8,332 bases of DNA. Source: JAGXSE01 sp040757295. Its GTDB lineage: Bacteria > Bacillota > PH28-bin88. The stretch covers positions 1 through 8,332 of the forward strand of contig JBFLXH010000078.1 of NCBI GenBank assembly GCA_040757295.1, in the 5' to 3' direction. A program made the position numbers and the translations under genes. Positions 1 to 4,753 of the stretch are shown here, in pieces. How positions within the stretch are numbered: the stretch's first letter is position 1; each line of letters opens with the position of its first letter. The notes under the pieces are model-generated. The model did no database searches. It saw nothing but the letters and a program-made list of their open reading frames with translations, and was not told the origin of the DNA.

Positions 1-2
1 TG

Positions 3-119
3 ATCCAAGTCTATTTTGACACGGCAACACAGCGTTTTTCAAGGCTTATTGATAAATTCTGGCCACATTCTTTGAAACTTAGGTTATGGGATTGGGAAAA
101 TTATCCTGAAACTGCATAA
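3..119 (+). CDS. C-terminal end of an unidentified protein (partial)
   Basis: An open frame enters from the left edge and ends at TAA 117-119, giving 38 residues (starts IQVYFDTATQRF, ends WDWENYPETA). The composition, with several aromatic and basic residues, looks protein-like, and no stop occurs in this frame. I do not recognise the family. A start codon is outside the window. It could also be a chance open frame, since only 117 bases are visible. Confidence 0.4.
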   Translation: MQVYFDTATQRFSRLIDKFWPHSLKLRLWDWENYPETA

Positions 120-141
120 CTACTGTATTTAAAAACATGAA

Positions 142-171
142 TGGACAAACCGTTCGTGATTGTGGTATATT
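142..171 (+). promoter_or_regulatory. Candidate sigma-A promoter
   Basis: TGGACA at 142-147 and TATATT at 166-171 are separated by 18 bases, each one mismatch from the consensus. Transcription would begin near 178 and meet the hairpin at 192-230 almost at once. The gene at 396 lies downstream of that hairpin, so it is unclear what is expressed from here. Confidence 0.4.
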
Positions 172-191
172 TATAAAGGAATAGCGAATAT

Positions 192-230
192 AGCCGCATT
201 TTTGCATCTATTATGCTGGTGCGGCTTTTT
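192..230 (+). terminator. Rho-independent terminator
   Basis: AGCCGCA (192-198) pairs with TGCGGCT (220-226), and an inner GCAT/ATGC pair (204-207 with 213-216) extends the stem. A run of five T (226-230) follows. It lies about 70 bases after the end of the partial gene at the left edge and may be its terminator. It may instead end a very short transcript from the promoter-like site at 142-171. Confidence 0.6.
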
Positions 231-395
231 AATCCCCCTGTGTTCCGGATGGTATAACGGCAATATTACTATGGCGCAGAAGGGATTTATTTTCATCCCA
301 TCGTTCGCGATAGTAAAATAAGTGTTCAGCAATTGTGTTCCATTGCTCCCTGATGGGGAGACAGAATAAACATAAAAAAAGGGAGGAATTAACTA

Positions 396-674
396 ATGCA
401 GATCAACGATTTATCTGCAGGTGCTGTAACACTTATCCGCCAGGCAATTGAAAGATTGGGAGTCGCTGAAGAGGTCCATGCCATCGCAAAAGAGGTATGT
501 TTTTTAGCCGAGGAAAAATATGCAGTGGGCAAAACCCCCGAAGCACAATGGAATTCAGTGGCCGACAGGTTAAGAAGAATGAAAATGGAGACTTTCTCGC
601 AAATTTCCTGCGCTGTGGAAACATACATAAAAACCCATATTGACAGGCCCCGTAACGGCCAGACATATTACTAA
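396..674 (+). CDS. Small hypothetical protein, mostly helical
   Basis: This 92-residue protein starts at ATG 396, preceded by a strong ribosome binding site (GGGAGG at 381-386). I do not recognise a family. The sequence is rich in Ala, Glu, Lys and Arg with regularly spaced hydrophobic residues, suggesting a soluble, largely alpha-helical protein. There is no signal peptide or membrane segment. Two cysteines occur (in KEVCFLAEE and QISCAVETY), without a metal-binding pattern. It stands alone: a terminator-like hairpin lies upstream and the next gene has its own promoter. A weak promoter candidate (TTCATC 292-297, 16-base gap, TAAAAT 314-319) could serve it. The good ribosome site and full-length frame make it a likely real gene; the function is unknown. 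Confidence 0.7.
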   Translation: MQINDLSAGAVTLIRQAIERLGVAEEVHAIAKEVCFLAEEKYAVGKTPEAQWNSVADRLRRMKMETFSQISCAVETYIKTHIDRPRNGQTYY

Positions 675-735
675 GCCATGCTTTTCTCCCCAACATACCC
701 CTCACTAGGCTGCCATTTTGGCAGTAATCGAGTAT

Positions 736-764
736 TTGAGTTTTTTACTGGCCTATGGTATACT
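736..764 (+). promoter_or_regulatory. Sigma-A promoter of the HEPN-MNT operon
   Basis: TTGAGT (736-741) and TATACT (759-764) are separated by exactly 17 bases. The -35 box matches the consensus at four of six positions and the -10 box at five of six. It lies about 60 bases before the ribosome binding site of the HEPN gene at 835, so it very probably drives the HEPN-MNT pair. Confidence 0.65.
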
Positions 765-815
765 CAAAAGGCAAATATTGGTTTTTGTCAGTCTATAGTT
801 TTTCTTCTCGGGTTT

Positions 816-834
816 AGGAGGTGTATGCAGGGTT
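816..834 (+). promoter_or_regulatory. Ribosome binding site with overlapping mini-ORF before HEPN
   Basis: AGGAGGTG at 816-823 is a near-perfect Shine-Dalgarno. The closest ATG (825-827) is too close for efficient use and opens only an eight-codon frame ending at TAA 849-851. The ATG at 835, 11 bases after the site and in another frame, opens the HEPN gene. I therefore place the HEPN start at 835. The mini-ORF overlaps the first 17 bases of HEPN and could reduce its translation; that is inference. Confidence 0.5.
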
Positions 835-1242
835 ATGCAAGAAAGAGTTAAAGAGTGGCTGACCATTTCCAAAGAAGATATGGAAGTGGCCCAGCTGTGC
901 TTGGATGGAGCCAAATTCTTGCACTGCGCTTATATGTGCCAGCAGTCGATAGAAAAAGCGCTGAAGGCTTTGATTGCTACCGACAATGAAGTGCCGATGC
1001 CTATTCATAACCTGCCGCAATTGGCGATGGATGCCGACATCTGGGATGTGATGCAAGCAGAACAACGCATTTTTCTGCGTGCCCTCACCACATATGCTAT
1101 TGAAGCACGATACCCGGAACGCAGGTACAGGCTGTACCAGCAGTGTACCAGGGAAGAGGCTGAACGGATATTACGTTCCACCAAGGAGATGATAGCATGG
1201 TTAAGAAATCAGGTCGAGCAAAAGTTGTCTCCCGAAAAGTAG
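835..1242 (+). CDS. HEPN domain protein (putative toxin of HEPN-MNT pair)
   Basis: The 135-residue, all-helical protein fits the HEPN domain family (PF05168). It has the family's central C-Q-Q-S-I-E-K-A-L-K-A helix (residues 35-45), the I-H-N-L turn (57-60) and the A-R-Y-P-E motif (91-95) before the last helices. Full length is typical. HEPN proteins paired with a minimal nucleotidyltransferase usually act as toxin-antitoxin modules in which the HEPN protein is a ribonuclease silenced by the partner. I cannot find the catalytic R-x4-6-H motif of the RNase-active HEPN group: no histidine follows any arginine at that spacing. Toxicity by RNA cleavage is therefore uncertain. The 3' end overlaps the MNT gene by 46 bases in another frame, so translation is likely coupled. 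Family assignment is firm; activity is not. Confidence 0.88.
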   Translation: MQERVKEWLTISKEDMEVAQLCLDGAKFLHCAYMCQQSIEKALKALIATDNEVPMPIHNLPQLAMDADIWDVMQAEQRIFLRALTTYAIEARYPERRYRLYQQCTREEAERILRSTKEMIAWLRNQVEQKLSPEK

Positions 1243-1544
1243 TCGTGCAAAAGTTGAACGAGGTTATCGATGAGTTGAAAAATGAGATACCTGTAGACAT
1301 TATCTACCTGTACGGATCATATGCGAGTGGGCGGCCTGGGCCGCACAGCGACGTGGATGTGATGGTAGTGTCACCTGCTTTTGGCAAAGACCTGATTCAG
1401 GAGACAGTATTCCTGATGGAACTTTTTGAAAAAACCGGGCTAATGGTAGAGCCACGTGCGTACTCAAGGGACGAGTTTTTGCAGGCACGGCCGGGTACGT
1501 TCCTGTACGAGGAAGTGATCCAAAAAGGACACCGTCTGCTGTGA
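1197..1544 (+). CDS. Minimal nucleotidyltransferase (MNT), putative antitoxin
   Basis: This 115-residue protein of the DNA polymerase beta-like nucleotidyltransferase superfamily carries the G-S-x10-D-x-D signature (GSYASGRPGPHSDVDV, about residues 40-55). It contains the nucleotide-binding Gly-Ser and two metal-binding aspartates; a third acidic residue may be the Glu in M-V-E-P-R. In characterised pairs (MntA with HepT) the enzyme adds AMP to the HEPN toxin and silences it. The start ATG 1197 has an AAGGAG site about eight bases upstream, inside the HEPN gene. The motif is intact, so the enzyme is probably active. Gene order here is HEPN first, MNT second. There is no terminator-like hairpin immediately after the stop. 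Confidence 0.88.
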   Translation: MVKKSGRAKVVSRKVVVQKLNEVIDELKNEIPVDIIYLYGSYASGRPGPHSDVDVMVVSPAFGKDLIQETVFLMELFEKTGLMVEPRAYSRDEFLQARPGTFLYEEVIQKGHRLL

Positions 1545-1755
1545 GCAAATGGAGGCGTTGCGAACTACCCCCCTTTGCTTCGCTCAGGAAGAGGAATCCT
1601 TTGGGTTAACTCACAGGCATAATATCCCGTGTTTCCGCTAGGGAAGTCATGACCAACGCCCATGCTGTTTTATGGTGTAAATTGAGATTGGTGTCTATTT
1701 TGAGTGCAGCGCTCAGGCAGTATTGAAGCAATAAAGACCAGTCGTTTTTTCCGTC
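1545..1755. other. Non-coding stretch between MNT and the hairpin-RNA promoter
   Basis: No open frame with a ribosome site is seen on either strand. The one notable item is a pair of related motifs, GGTGTAAATTGAG (1674-1686) and GGTGTCTATTTTGAG (1690-1704). They resemble the tandem motifs at the ends of some insertion sequences, but no transposase or partner end is present. Otherwise I see nothing in it. Confidence 0.4.
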
Positions 1756-1784
1756 TTGACGAGTTTTTAGGGCTAGTGTAAAAT
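1756..1784 (+). promoter_or_regulatory. Strong sigma-A promoter of the tandem-hairpin RNA
   Basis: TTGACG (1756-1761) and TAAAAT (1779-1784) are 17 bases apart, and each matches five of six consensus positions. Transcription would start near 1791, directly before the first of a series of hairpins. This is the best promoter in the window. Confidence 0.75.
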
Positions 1785-1790
1785 AAAACC

Positions 1791-1932
1791 AGATTTTTAA
1801 AAACCCTCTCCATTGAGGGCAAAGGCAAATACCCGATAGATTTCGGGCAGTTTAAAAGCAACTTGCTTTTAAGCCATGAATCCCTGTAGATTCGGGGAGT
1901 CGATGTGAAAACCCAGTTGATTCTGGGTTTTT
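1791..1932 (+). ncRNA. Tandem-hairpin leader or small RNA
   Basis: From the predicted start to the terminator the RNA is about 142 nt. It contains four hairpins of identical shape, each with a 5-bp stem beginning CCC and ending GGG and a six-base loop of form TNNATT. They are CCCTC-TCCATT-GAGGG (1804-1819), CCCGA-TAGATT-TCGGG (1832-1847), CCCTG-TAGATT-CGGGG (1882-1897) and CCCAG-TTGATT-CTGGG (1912-1927). Between the second and third is an AT-rich hairpin, TTAAAAGC-AACTT-GCTTTTAA (1852-1872). The last hairpin is also the terminator stem. No protein frame explains this. It is either a stand-alone small RNA or a regulated leader of the gene at 2007, which follows 75 bases after the terminator. 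I compared it mentally with c-di-GMP-I, THF, ZTP and T-box leaders and found no convincing match. Confidence 0.6.
1909..1932 (+). terminator. Rho-independent terminator of the hairpin RNA
   Basis: AAACCCAG (1909-1916) pairs with CTGGGTTT (1923-1930) around the loop TTGATT, followed by T to 1932. It ends the predicted RNA that starts near 1791, upstream of the gene at 2007. Confidence 0.75.
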
Positions 1933-2006
1933 CGTTTTGCCTTGCCCTGCGCCAATAGGCGTATCAAGTCTTCCCATAAACCTTAAAAGAGGGGGTTTTT
2001 TAAAAA

Positions 2007-2303
2007 ATGCAGACAAAATGGAACGTTTTCGTGTCGGAACAAAAAGGCATTGTGATGGTTGAAGACCGGGGGCAGGGATTATTGCTGTCAAGCCGCCTTT
2101 TCCCTGGAGCACTGTATGTTGGCAGTGTCCTGATGGAAGAAGTGGATCTGGAACCAATTGTCCACCCGGTGGAACCAGGCTTTTTTGAGCCGATAGTCTA
2201 TCTGAAAGATGCGCACTACGATAACTTCCCATTTCCAGTCGAAGTGGCAAATGAAATCCTATATGCTGCTGGAACAGATGTCAGGGTTATTGCCGGAATT
2301 TAA
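2007..2303 (+). CDS. Hypothetical protein
   Basis: A 98-residue protein starts at ATG 2007 with a purine-rich site (AGAGGGGG) about 12 bases upstream. It alternates short hydrophobic stretches with charged turns (WNVFVSEQKGIVMVEDRG, PVEVANEILYAAGTDVRVIAG), suggesting a small mixed alpha/beta soluble protein. I see no signal peptide, membrane segment or known motif and do not recognise a family. It ends 17 bases before the ATG of the replication-relaxation gene, so the two are probably co-transcribed. Both follow the promoter and structured leader at 1756-1932 and may be controlled by it. The pairing with a plasmid-type gene suggests that it belongs to an integrated mobile element. Confidence 0.65.
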   Translation: MQTKWNVFVSEQKGIVMVEDRGQGLLLSSRLFPGALYVGSVLMEEVDLEPIVHPVEPGFFEPIVYLKDAHYDNFPFPVEVANEILYAAGTDVRVIAGI

Positions 2304-2320
2304 AGGGGGTGTGCCCGGAT

Positions 2321-3004
2321 ATGCCTGAGATCACCGAAAGGGAAAACGCACTGATCTGCGACCTCTACAAATTGCGGCTATTGGATAGAGAGCAGATTTT
2401 AGAGCTATATTTTAACCCCAACCACACCAATGGCTATAGGCGCATGAAAGTACTCCAGGATATGGGCCTCATCGAAAGGATCAATAATAATAATCCAAGG
2501 GTCAGTGGTCAGTTTTCCCTCACGAGAAAGGGTGTGCGCATGGCTGCTGAACTCCTGAGTATGCCGGATAACAAGTACTGTGAAAACCTGCAAATAAAAA
2601 CACGCAGCTCTAACTATTTAAGAAAGATAATGGTGGCAGAAGCCCACCGGCAGCATAAGCTTTTATCGAATGAGGTTTATGTGCGGCTTAAAAAACATCC
2701 CCAGGTTGGCAGCTTTACCTGGCAGGACAGCCAGGAAACGCGGGTTAATAATCGTGGGTGGGGTATTATTCCGGACGCTTTGATAAGCTTACATGTAATC
2801 CCGCTTATCCTGGATAAAAGGACCATCAACGAGAATGTCCCCAAGCCCAAGCAAGTTGTCCCAGTCTTTACGCTCATTACTCTTCCTTTTAATTTCCTCG
2901 TAGGTATAGCCGGAATAAATCATTACGTTGAGGCCAATTTCTCTTACCCTTCTTACAAGTTCAGCAAACCCGGCCGCCTGTTCAAAGGGTTCACCGCCGC
3001 TTAA
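2321..3004 (+). pseudogene. Replication-relaxation family protein, 3'-truncated
   Basis: I choose ATG 2321 because AAAGGGGGTG (2302-2311) sits about nine bases upstream; GTG 2309 would overlap that site. The first ~155 residues fit the replication-relaxation family (PF13814), found on plasmids and integrative elements. There is an N-terminal winged-helix region (ICDLYKLRLLDREQILELYF, then a G-Y-R-R-M-K-V-L recognition-helix-like stretch and G-L-I-E-R), a basic middle, and G-I-I-P-D-A-L-I, matching the P-D-A/G motif that normally precedes the Glu/Asp-containing core. After about residue 158 (near base 2795) the frame merely reads through the antisense strand of nrdG to 3004, so the C-terminal part is lost and replaced by nonsense. 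Assignment is moderately sure; truncation follows from the overlap with a recognisable gene. Confidence 0.65.
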
Positions 3005-3214
3005 GGTTATCCCGTCAAGCAGGGGATTGACTTTTATCTGTTGCAGCATCGTGTTAATTTCAGCCAGGCTGCCCCCTTCAAAGGAGTGGGTGTCCGGATT
3101 ATGACAACCCGGACAGTGATGCCTGCAGCCCTGTGCAAATACTACATACCGGATGCCCGGCCCGTCAACGATTGACTCCTTTACAATTCCCGCAACTCTA
3201 ACCTGCGTAGCCAT
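2789..3214 (-). CDS. nrdG: Anaerobic ribonucleotide reductase activating protein, C-terminally truncated
   Basis: NrdG is a radical-SAM enzyme that installs the glycyl radical on NrdD. The sequence shows the 4Fe-4S motif C-R-H-H-C-P-G-C (Cys 30, 34, 37 from the second Met), S-G-G-E-P (72-76) for S-adenosylmethionine binding, and the late I-L-V-D-G-P-F-I-Q-D-K-R-D segment. I choose the second ATG (3212-3214) because GGAGG lies just upstream of it; the first ATG (3224-3226) overlaps that site. The protein is 141 residues. In E. coli NrdG about 17 residues follow the equivalent D-x-K-D, including an R-G-S-S-N-Q stretch. Here a stop comes two codons later, at the junction with the replication-relaxation gene. 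The catalytic parts are present, but its NrdD partner is only a remnant, so it probably has no local role. Confidence 0.85.
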   Translation of the reverse strand: MATQVRVAGIVKESIVDGPGIRYVVFAQGCRHHCPGCHNPDTHSFEGGSLAEINTMLQQIKVNPLLDGITLSGGEPFEQAAGFAELVRRVREIGLNVMIYSGYTYEEIKRKSNERKDWDNLLGLGDILVDGPFIQDKRDYM

Positions 3215-3279
3215 ATTTGCCTCCATTATTTCAATCCAAATAGGGATTTAGTCCAACTTGTTTTTTCAAACAGCCCAGT

Positions 3280-3408
3280 TCACTTTACTGAAAAGTGGAT
3301 GATCCTGTCCTTTTCCTCAGCCTTTTTTGCATCATTGAAGCGCTGCAAAGTTCCTACCAGGTAACCCGTAATCCTTCTTATCCTTTTACAAGGCTTTCCG
3401 GGTTGGCA
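3280..3408 (-). pseudogene. nrdD: 3' remnant of anaerobic ribonucleoside-triphosphate reductase
   Basis: Reading leftwards to TGA at 3280-3282, the frame gives R-I-R-R-I-T-G-Y-L-V-G-T-L-Q-R-F-N-D-A-K and then K-A-E-E-K-D-R-I-I-H-F. This is the characteristic C-terminal end of NrdD, which carries the glycyl radical (the Gly in R-x-T-G-Y-L). Only about 40 codons are recognisable; similarity fades near a Cys-rich stretch around 3385-3408 and nothing upstream resembles the remaining ~600 residues. It sits 65 bases from the nrdG start on the same strand, the usual nrdD-nrdG order, so a once complete operon was cut here. Confidence 0.75.
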
Positions 3409-3436
3409 ACTCCTGTCAGGTCGCAAAAGGGAGGAG

Positions 3437-3457
3437 TTGATCACCGTTTGATCACAG
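3437..3457 (+). repeat. Tandem TTGATCAC repeat, copy 1
   Basis: Two TTGATCAC units (3437-3444 and 3448-3455) stand in tandem, each containing the palindrome TGATCA. A nearly identical block, one base shorter in the spacer, is at 4734-4753. The integrase pseudogene's in-frame stop (TGA, minus strand, 3452-3454) lies inside this copy. Confidence 0.6.
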
Positions 3458-4104
3458 GTGACACCTCGGAAGCGGTAGCATCAGGGCCGGATGGCAGTCC
3501 GGTCCCTTTTTTGTCCGTCCTGAAAGCACCTCGTCAAACCTGGCTGCTGCTTCGGCATCCTCGTTGGGGAGCAGGTGCCGGTAGACGCGCAGGGTAAAAG
3601 CCACGTCGCTATGGCCGAGGCGCCTGCTGACCAGTTTCGCGTCTTCCCCGCGTTAAAGCATTAAAGTGGCGTGGGTGTGCCGGAGGTCATGGAACCTGAT
3701 GCGCGGTAAGCCCGCCTTCTCCAGGAGAGGTATAAAATGACGCGGGATCAGGTTGTCCGGGTTAATCGGCGTCCCCTTCTCGGTGCAGAAAATCAGGGCT
3801 AAATCCTGCCAAACCGGTCCGGCCTGGAGCCTCAGCGCGTTCTGTTCCGCCCTGTGTTTCTTGAGAGCGGCGACCAGTTCCGGCGAGATAGAAATGGTGC
3901 GCCTGGAAGTGGCACTTTTTACAGCGTCCTGCAACGGAGCTGGCTGCCCAGGGTAACCAGGCTGCTCAAGCCGCCTTCCTCGCCGTCCAGCCTGGCCCCA
4001 TCTTCCTGCAGAGTGGTATAGAAATTTTGCACGCCAAACGGGGTAAGTTCGTGCAGCTTCATAAAAAAGCCCCCGTTTTGGGAGGAGTGCGGCGATAGGG
4101 TCAA
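3452..4104 (-). pseudogene. Tyrosine recombinase (integrase) pseudogene
   Basis: This is a phage or island-type site-specific recombinase, in pieces. The upstream piece (about 3975-4062, ATG at 4060-4062, or TTG at 4104) gives L-T-P-F-G-V-Q-N-F-Y and L-D-G-E-E-G-G-L-S-S, the first half of the core-binding SAM-like domain. A second piece, in another frame, runs from about 3958 to 3656 and gives S-A-T-S-R-R-T-I-S-I, then box II H-D-L-R-H-T-H-A-T-L-M-L. An in-frame TAA (3653-3655) interrupts it. Beyond the stop the frame continues with R-R-L-G-H-S-D-V-A-F-T-L-R-V-Y-R-H (containing the nucleophile Tyr) and L-L-P-N-E-D-A-E, ending at 3452-3454. About 100 residues, including the first catalytic Arg and the Lys region, are missing between the pieces. 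It is not functional as it stands. Confidence 0.85.
3484..3512 (+). terminator. Terminator-like hairpin
   Basis: GGGCCGGA (3484-3491) pairs with TCCGGTCCC (3498-3506), with one bulged T, followed by six T. It lies inside the 3' end of the integrase pseudogene on the other strand. Its position relative to the integrase C-terminus mirrors the tRNA-Thr terminator at 4944-4967 relative to the second integrase remnant. Confidence 0.55.
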
Positions 4105-4170
4105 TTCCTTTAGTTTTTGAAAAACATTGCTCTATCCTCCAGGGGCATGTTAGAATTTTGGTAGAAAATT

Positions 4171-4389
4171 CATAACCTCATTCGCCTTGTTGATTTGGCG
4201 GGTGTAGAACCACCAGAAGAAATGAGGCTGTTCATCGGAGAGTTAAACTCTGTTGCCGGGACTATCAGATACCCGGAAGACCTTAACAACCTGATAGCTG
4301 CCTATCCCAGGTTGGTGGCGAATCAGTATCTCAAACGTACGGAGCAGGTGATAGAATGGCTAAGAAACAGCGAGAACTTAAAGAAGTAA
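4171..4389 (+). pseudogene. N-terminally truncated HEPN domain protein
   Basis: The frame reads H-N-L-I-R-L-V-D-L-A-G-V, then M-R-L-F-I-G-E-L-N and the R-Y-P-E-D motif, then E-Q-V-I-E-W-L-R-N at the end. This matches the second half of HEPN (PF05168), starting from the conserved H-N-L turn. An in-frame TAG at 4162-4164 closes the frame upstream, and the first ~55 residues, with the A-x-x-C-Q-Q-x-x-E-K-A-L-K helix, are absent. A TTG at 4195 is the only plausible start and lacks a good ribosome site. The gene is therefore broken and probably makes no active toxin. Its 3' end overlaps the MNT gene by 34 bases in the same relative frame as the first pair. Confidence 0.75.
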
Positions 4390-4697
4390 TAGCTTCATAC
4401 CTTCACGTTCTCGGCCAGTTCGGAATACACGTCCAGAGAGCATTGCTGTTTGGTTCCCAGGCTAAAGGTACGGCCCGTGATAACAGTGACATTGACTTGC
4501 TGATCATCTCTAACGATTTTGCCGGTCTGAATCTGCGGGAACGGGCGGAAATCCTTGGCCGGGCGGCAGCCAAGATTATGGAGCCGGTAGAGGCCAGGGG
4601 CTATACACCCGAAGAAATCGATTTGCATAAACTTTCCCCAGCCAGCTTCTTGCGAGACATCTTGACCCAGCCGGAAACTACCGAATACAGGATGTAA
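4356..4697 (+). CDS. Minimal nucleotidyltransferase (MNT), antitoxin with broken partner
   Basis: A complete 113-residue nucleotidyltransferase-fold protein with the G-S-x10-D-x-D signature (GSQAKGTARDNSDID, about residues 33-47) and a hydrophobic L-L-I-I strand after it. Start ATG 4356 follows GGAG in the HEPN remnant, as in the first pair. It is related to the protein at 1197 in size, motif and start context (M-A-K-K versus M-V-K-K) but clearly diverged. Its HEPN partner has lost its N-terminal half, so this is an antitoxin-type enzyme without an intact cognate toxin. It could act on another HEPN protein, for instance the one at 835; that is inference. Expression is doubtful because the original promoter was probably lost with the HEPN 5' end. 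Confidence 0.85.
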   Translation: MAKKQRELKEVIASYLHVLGQFGIHVQRALLFGSQAKGTARDNSDIDLLIISNDFAGLNLRERAEILGRAAAKIMEPVEARGYTPEEIDLHKLSPASFLRDILTQPETTEYRM

Positions 4698-4699
4698 AA

Positions 4700-4730
4700 A
4701 CCCCCTTGCCCAGTGTGGGACATAGGGGGT
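4700..4730 (-). terminator. Strong hairpin, terminator on the minus strand
   Basis: ACCCCCT (4700-4706) pairs with AGGGGGT (4724-4730), with an inner CCCA/TGGG pair (4709-4712 with 4716-4719). The A run at 4696-4700 becomes a T tail on the minus strand, so it fits a terminator for leftward transcription. It sits directly after the MNT stop and may also protect that transcript's 3' end. Confidence 0.5.
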
Positions 4731-4733
4731 AAC

Positions 4734-4753
4734 TTGATCACCGTTGATCACAG
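4734..4753 (+). repeat. Tandem TTGATCAC repeat, copy 2
   Basis: TTGATCACCG is followed directly by TTGATCACAG. It is the same as the block at 3437-3457 apart from one missing T in the spacer. The two copies bracket the integrase pseudogene, HEPN remnant and second MNT gene (about 1.3 kb) in direct orientation. Confidence 0.6.

Noticed and set aside
710..724. Hairpin CTGCC-ATTTT-GGCAG as a terminator of the 396 gene
   Set aside because: The stem is only 5 bp and no T run follows directly; too weak to call.
1791..1932. c-di-GMP-I (GEMM) riboswitch, suggested by GGCAAAGGCAAA at 1818-1829
   Set aside because: The GGCAAA element is there, but the following order of helices, the GACGCAAAGCC receptor segment and the closing GCC...GG pairing are absent; the four-hairpin pattern explains the sequence better.
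2789..3004. C-terminal part of the rightward replication-relaxation frame as real protein
   Set aside because: It is antisense to well-conserved nrdG codons, so this part is a read-through artefact.
3295..3597. Rightward 100-residue open frame
   Set aside because: It runs antisense over the nrdD remnant and the integrase C-terminus, has low-complexity composition and no ribosome site.
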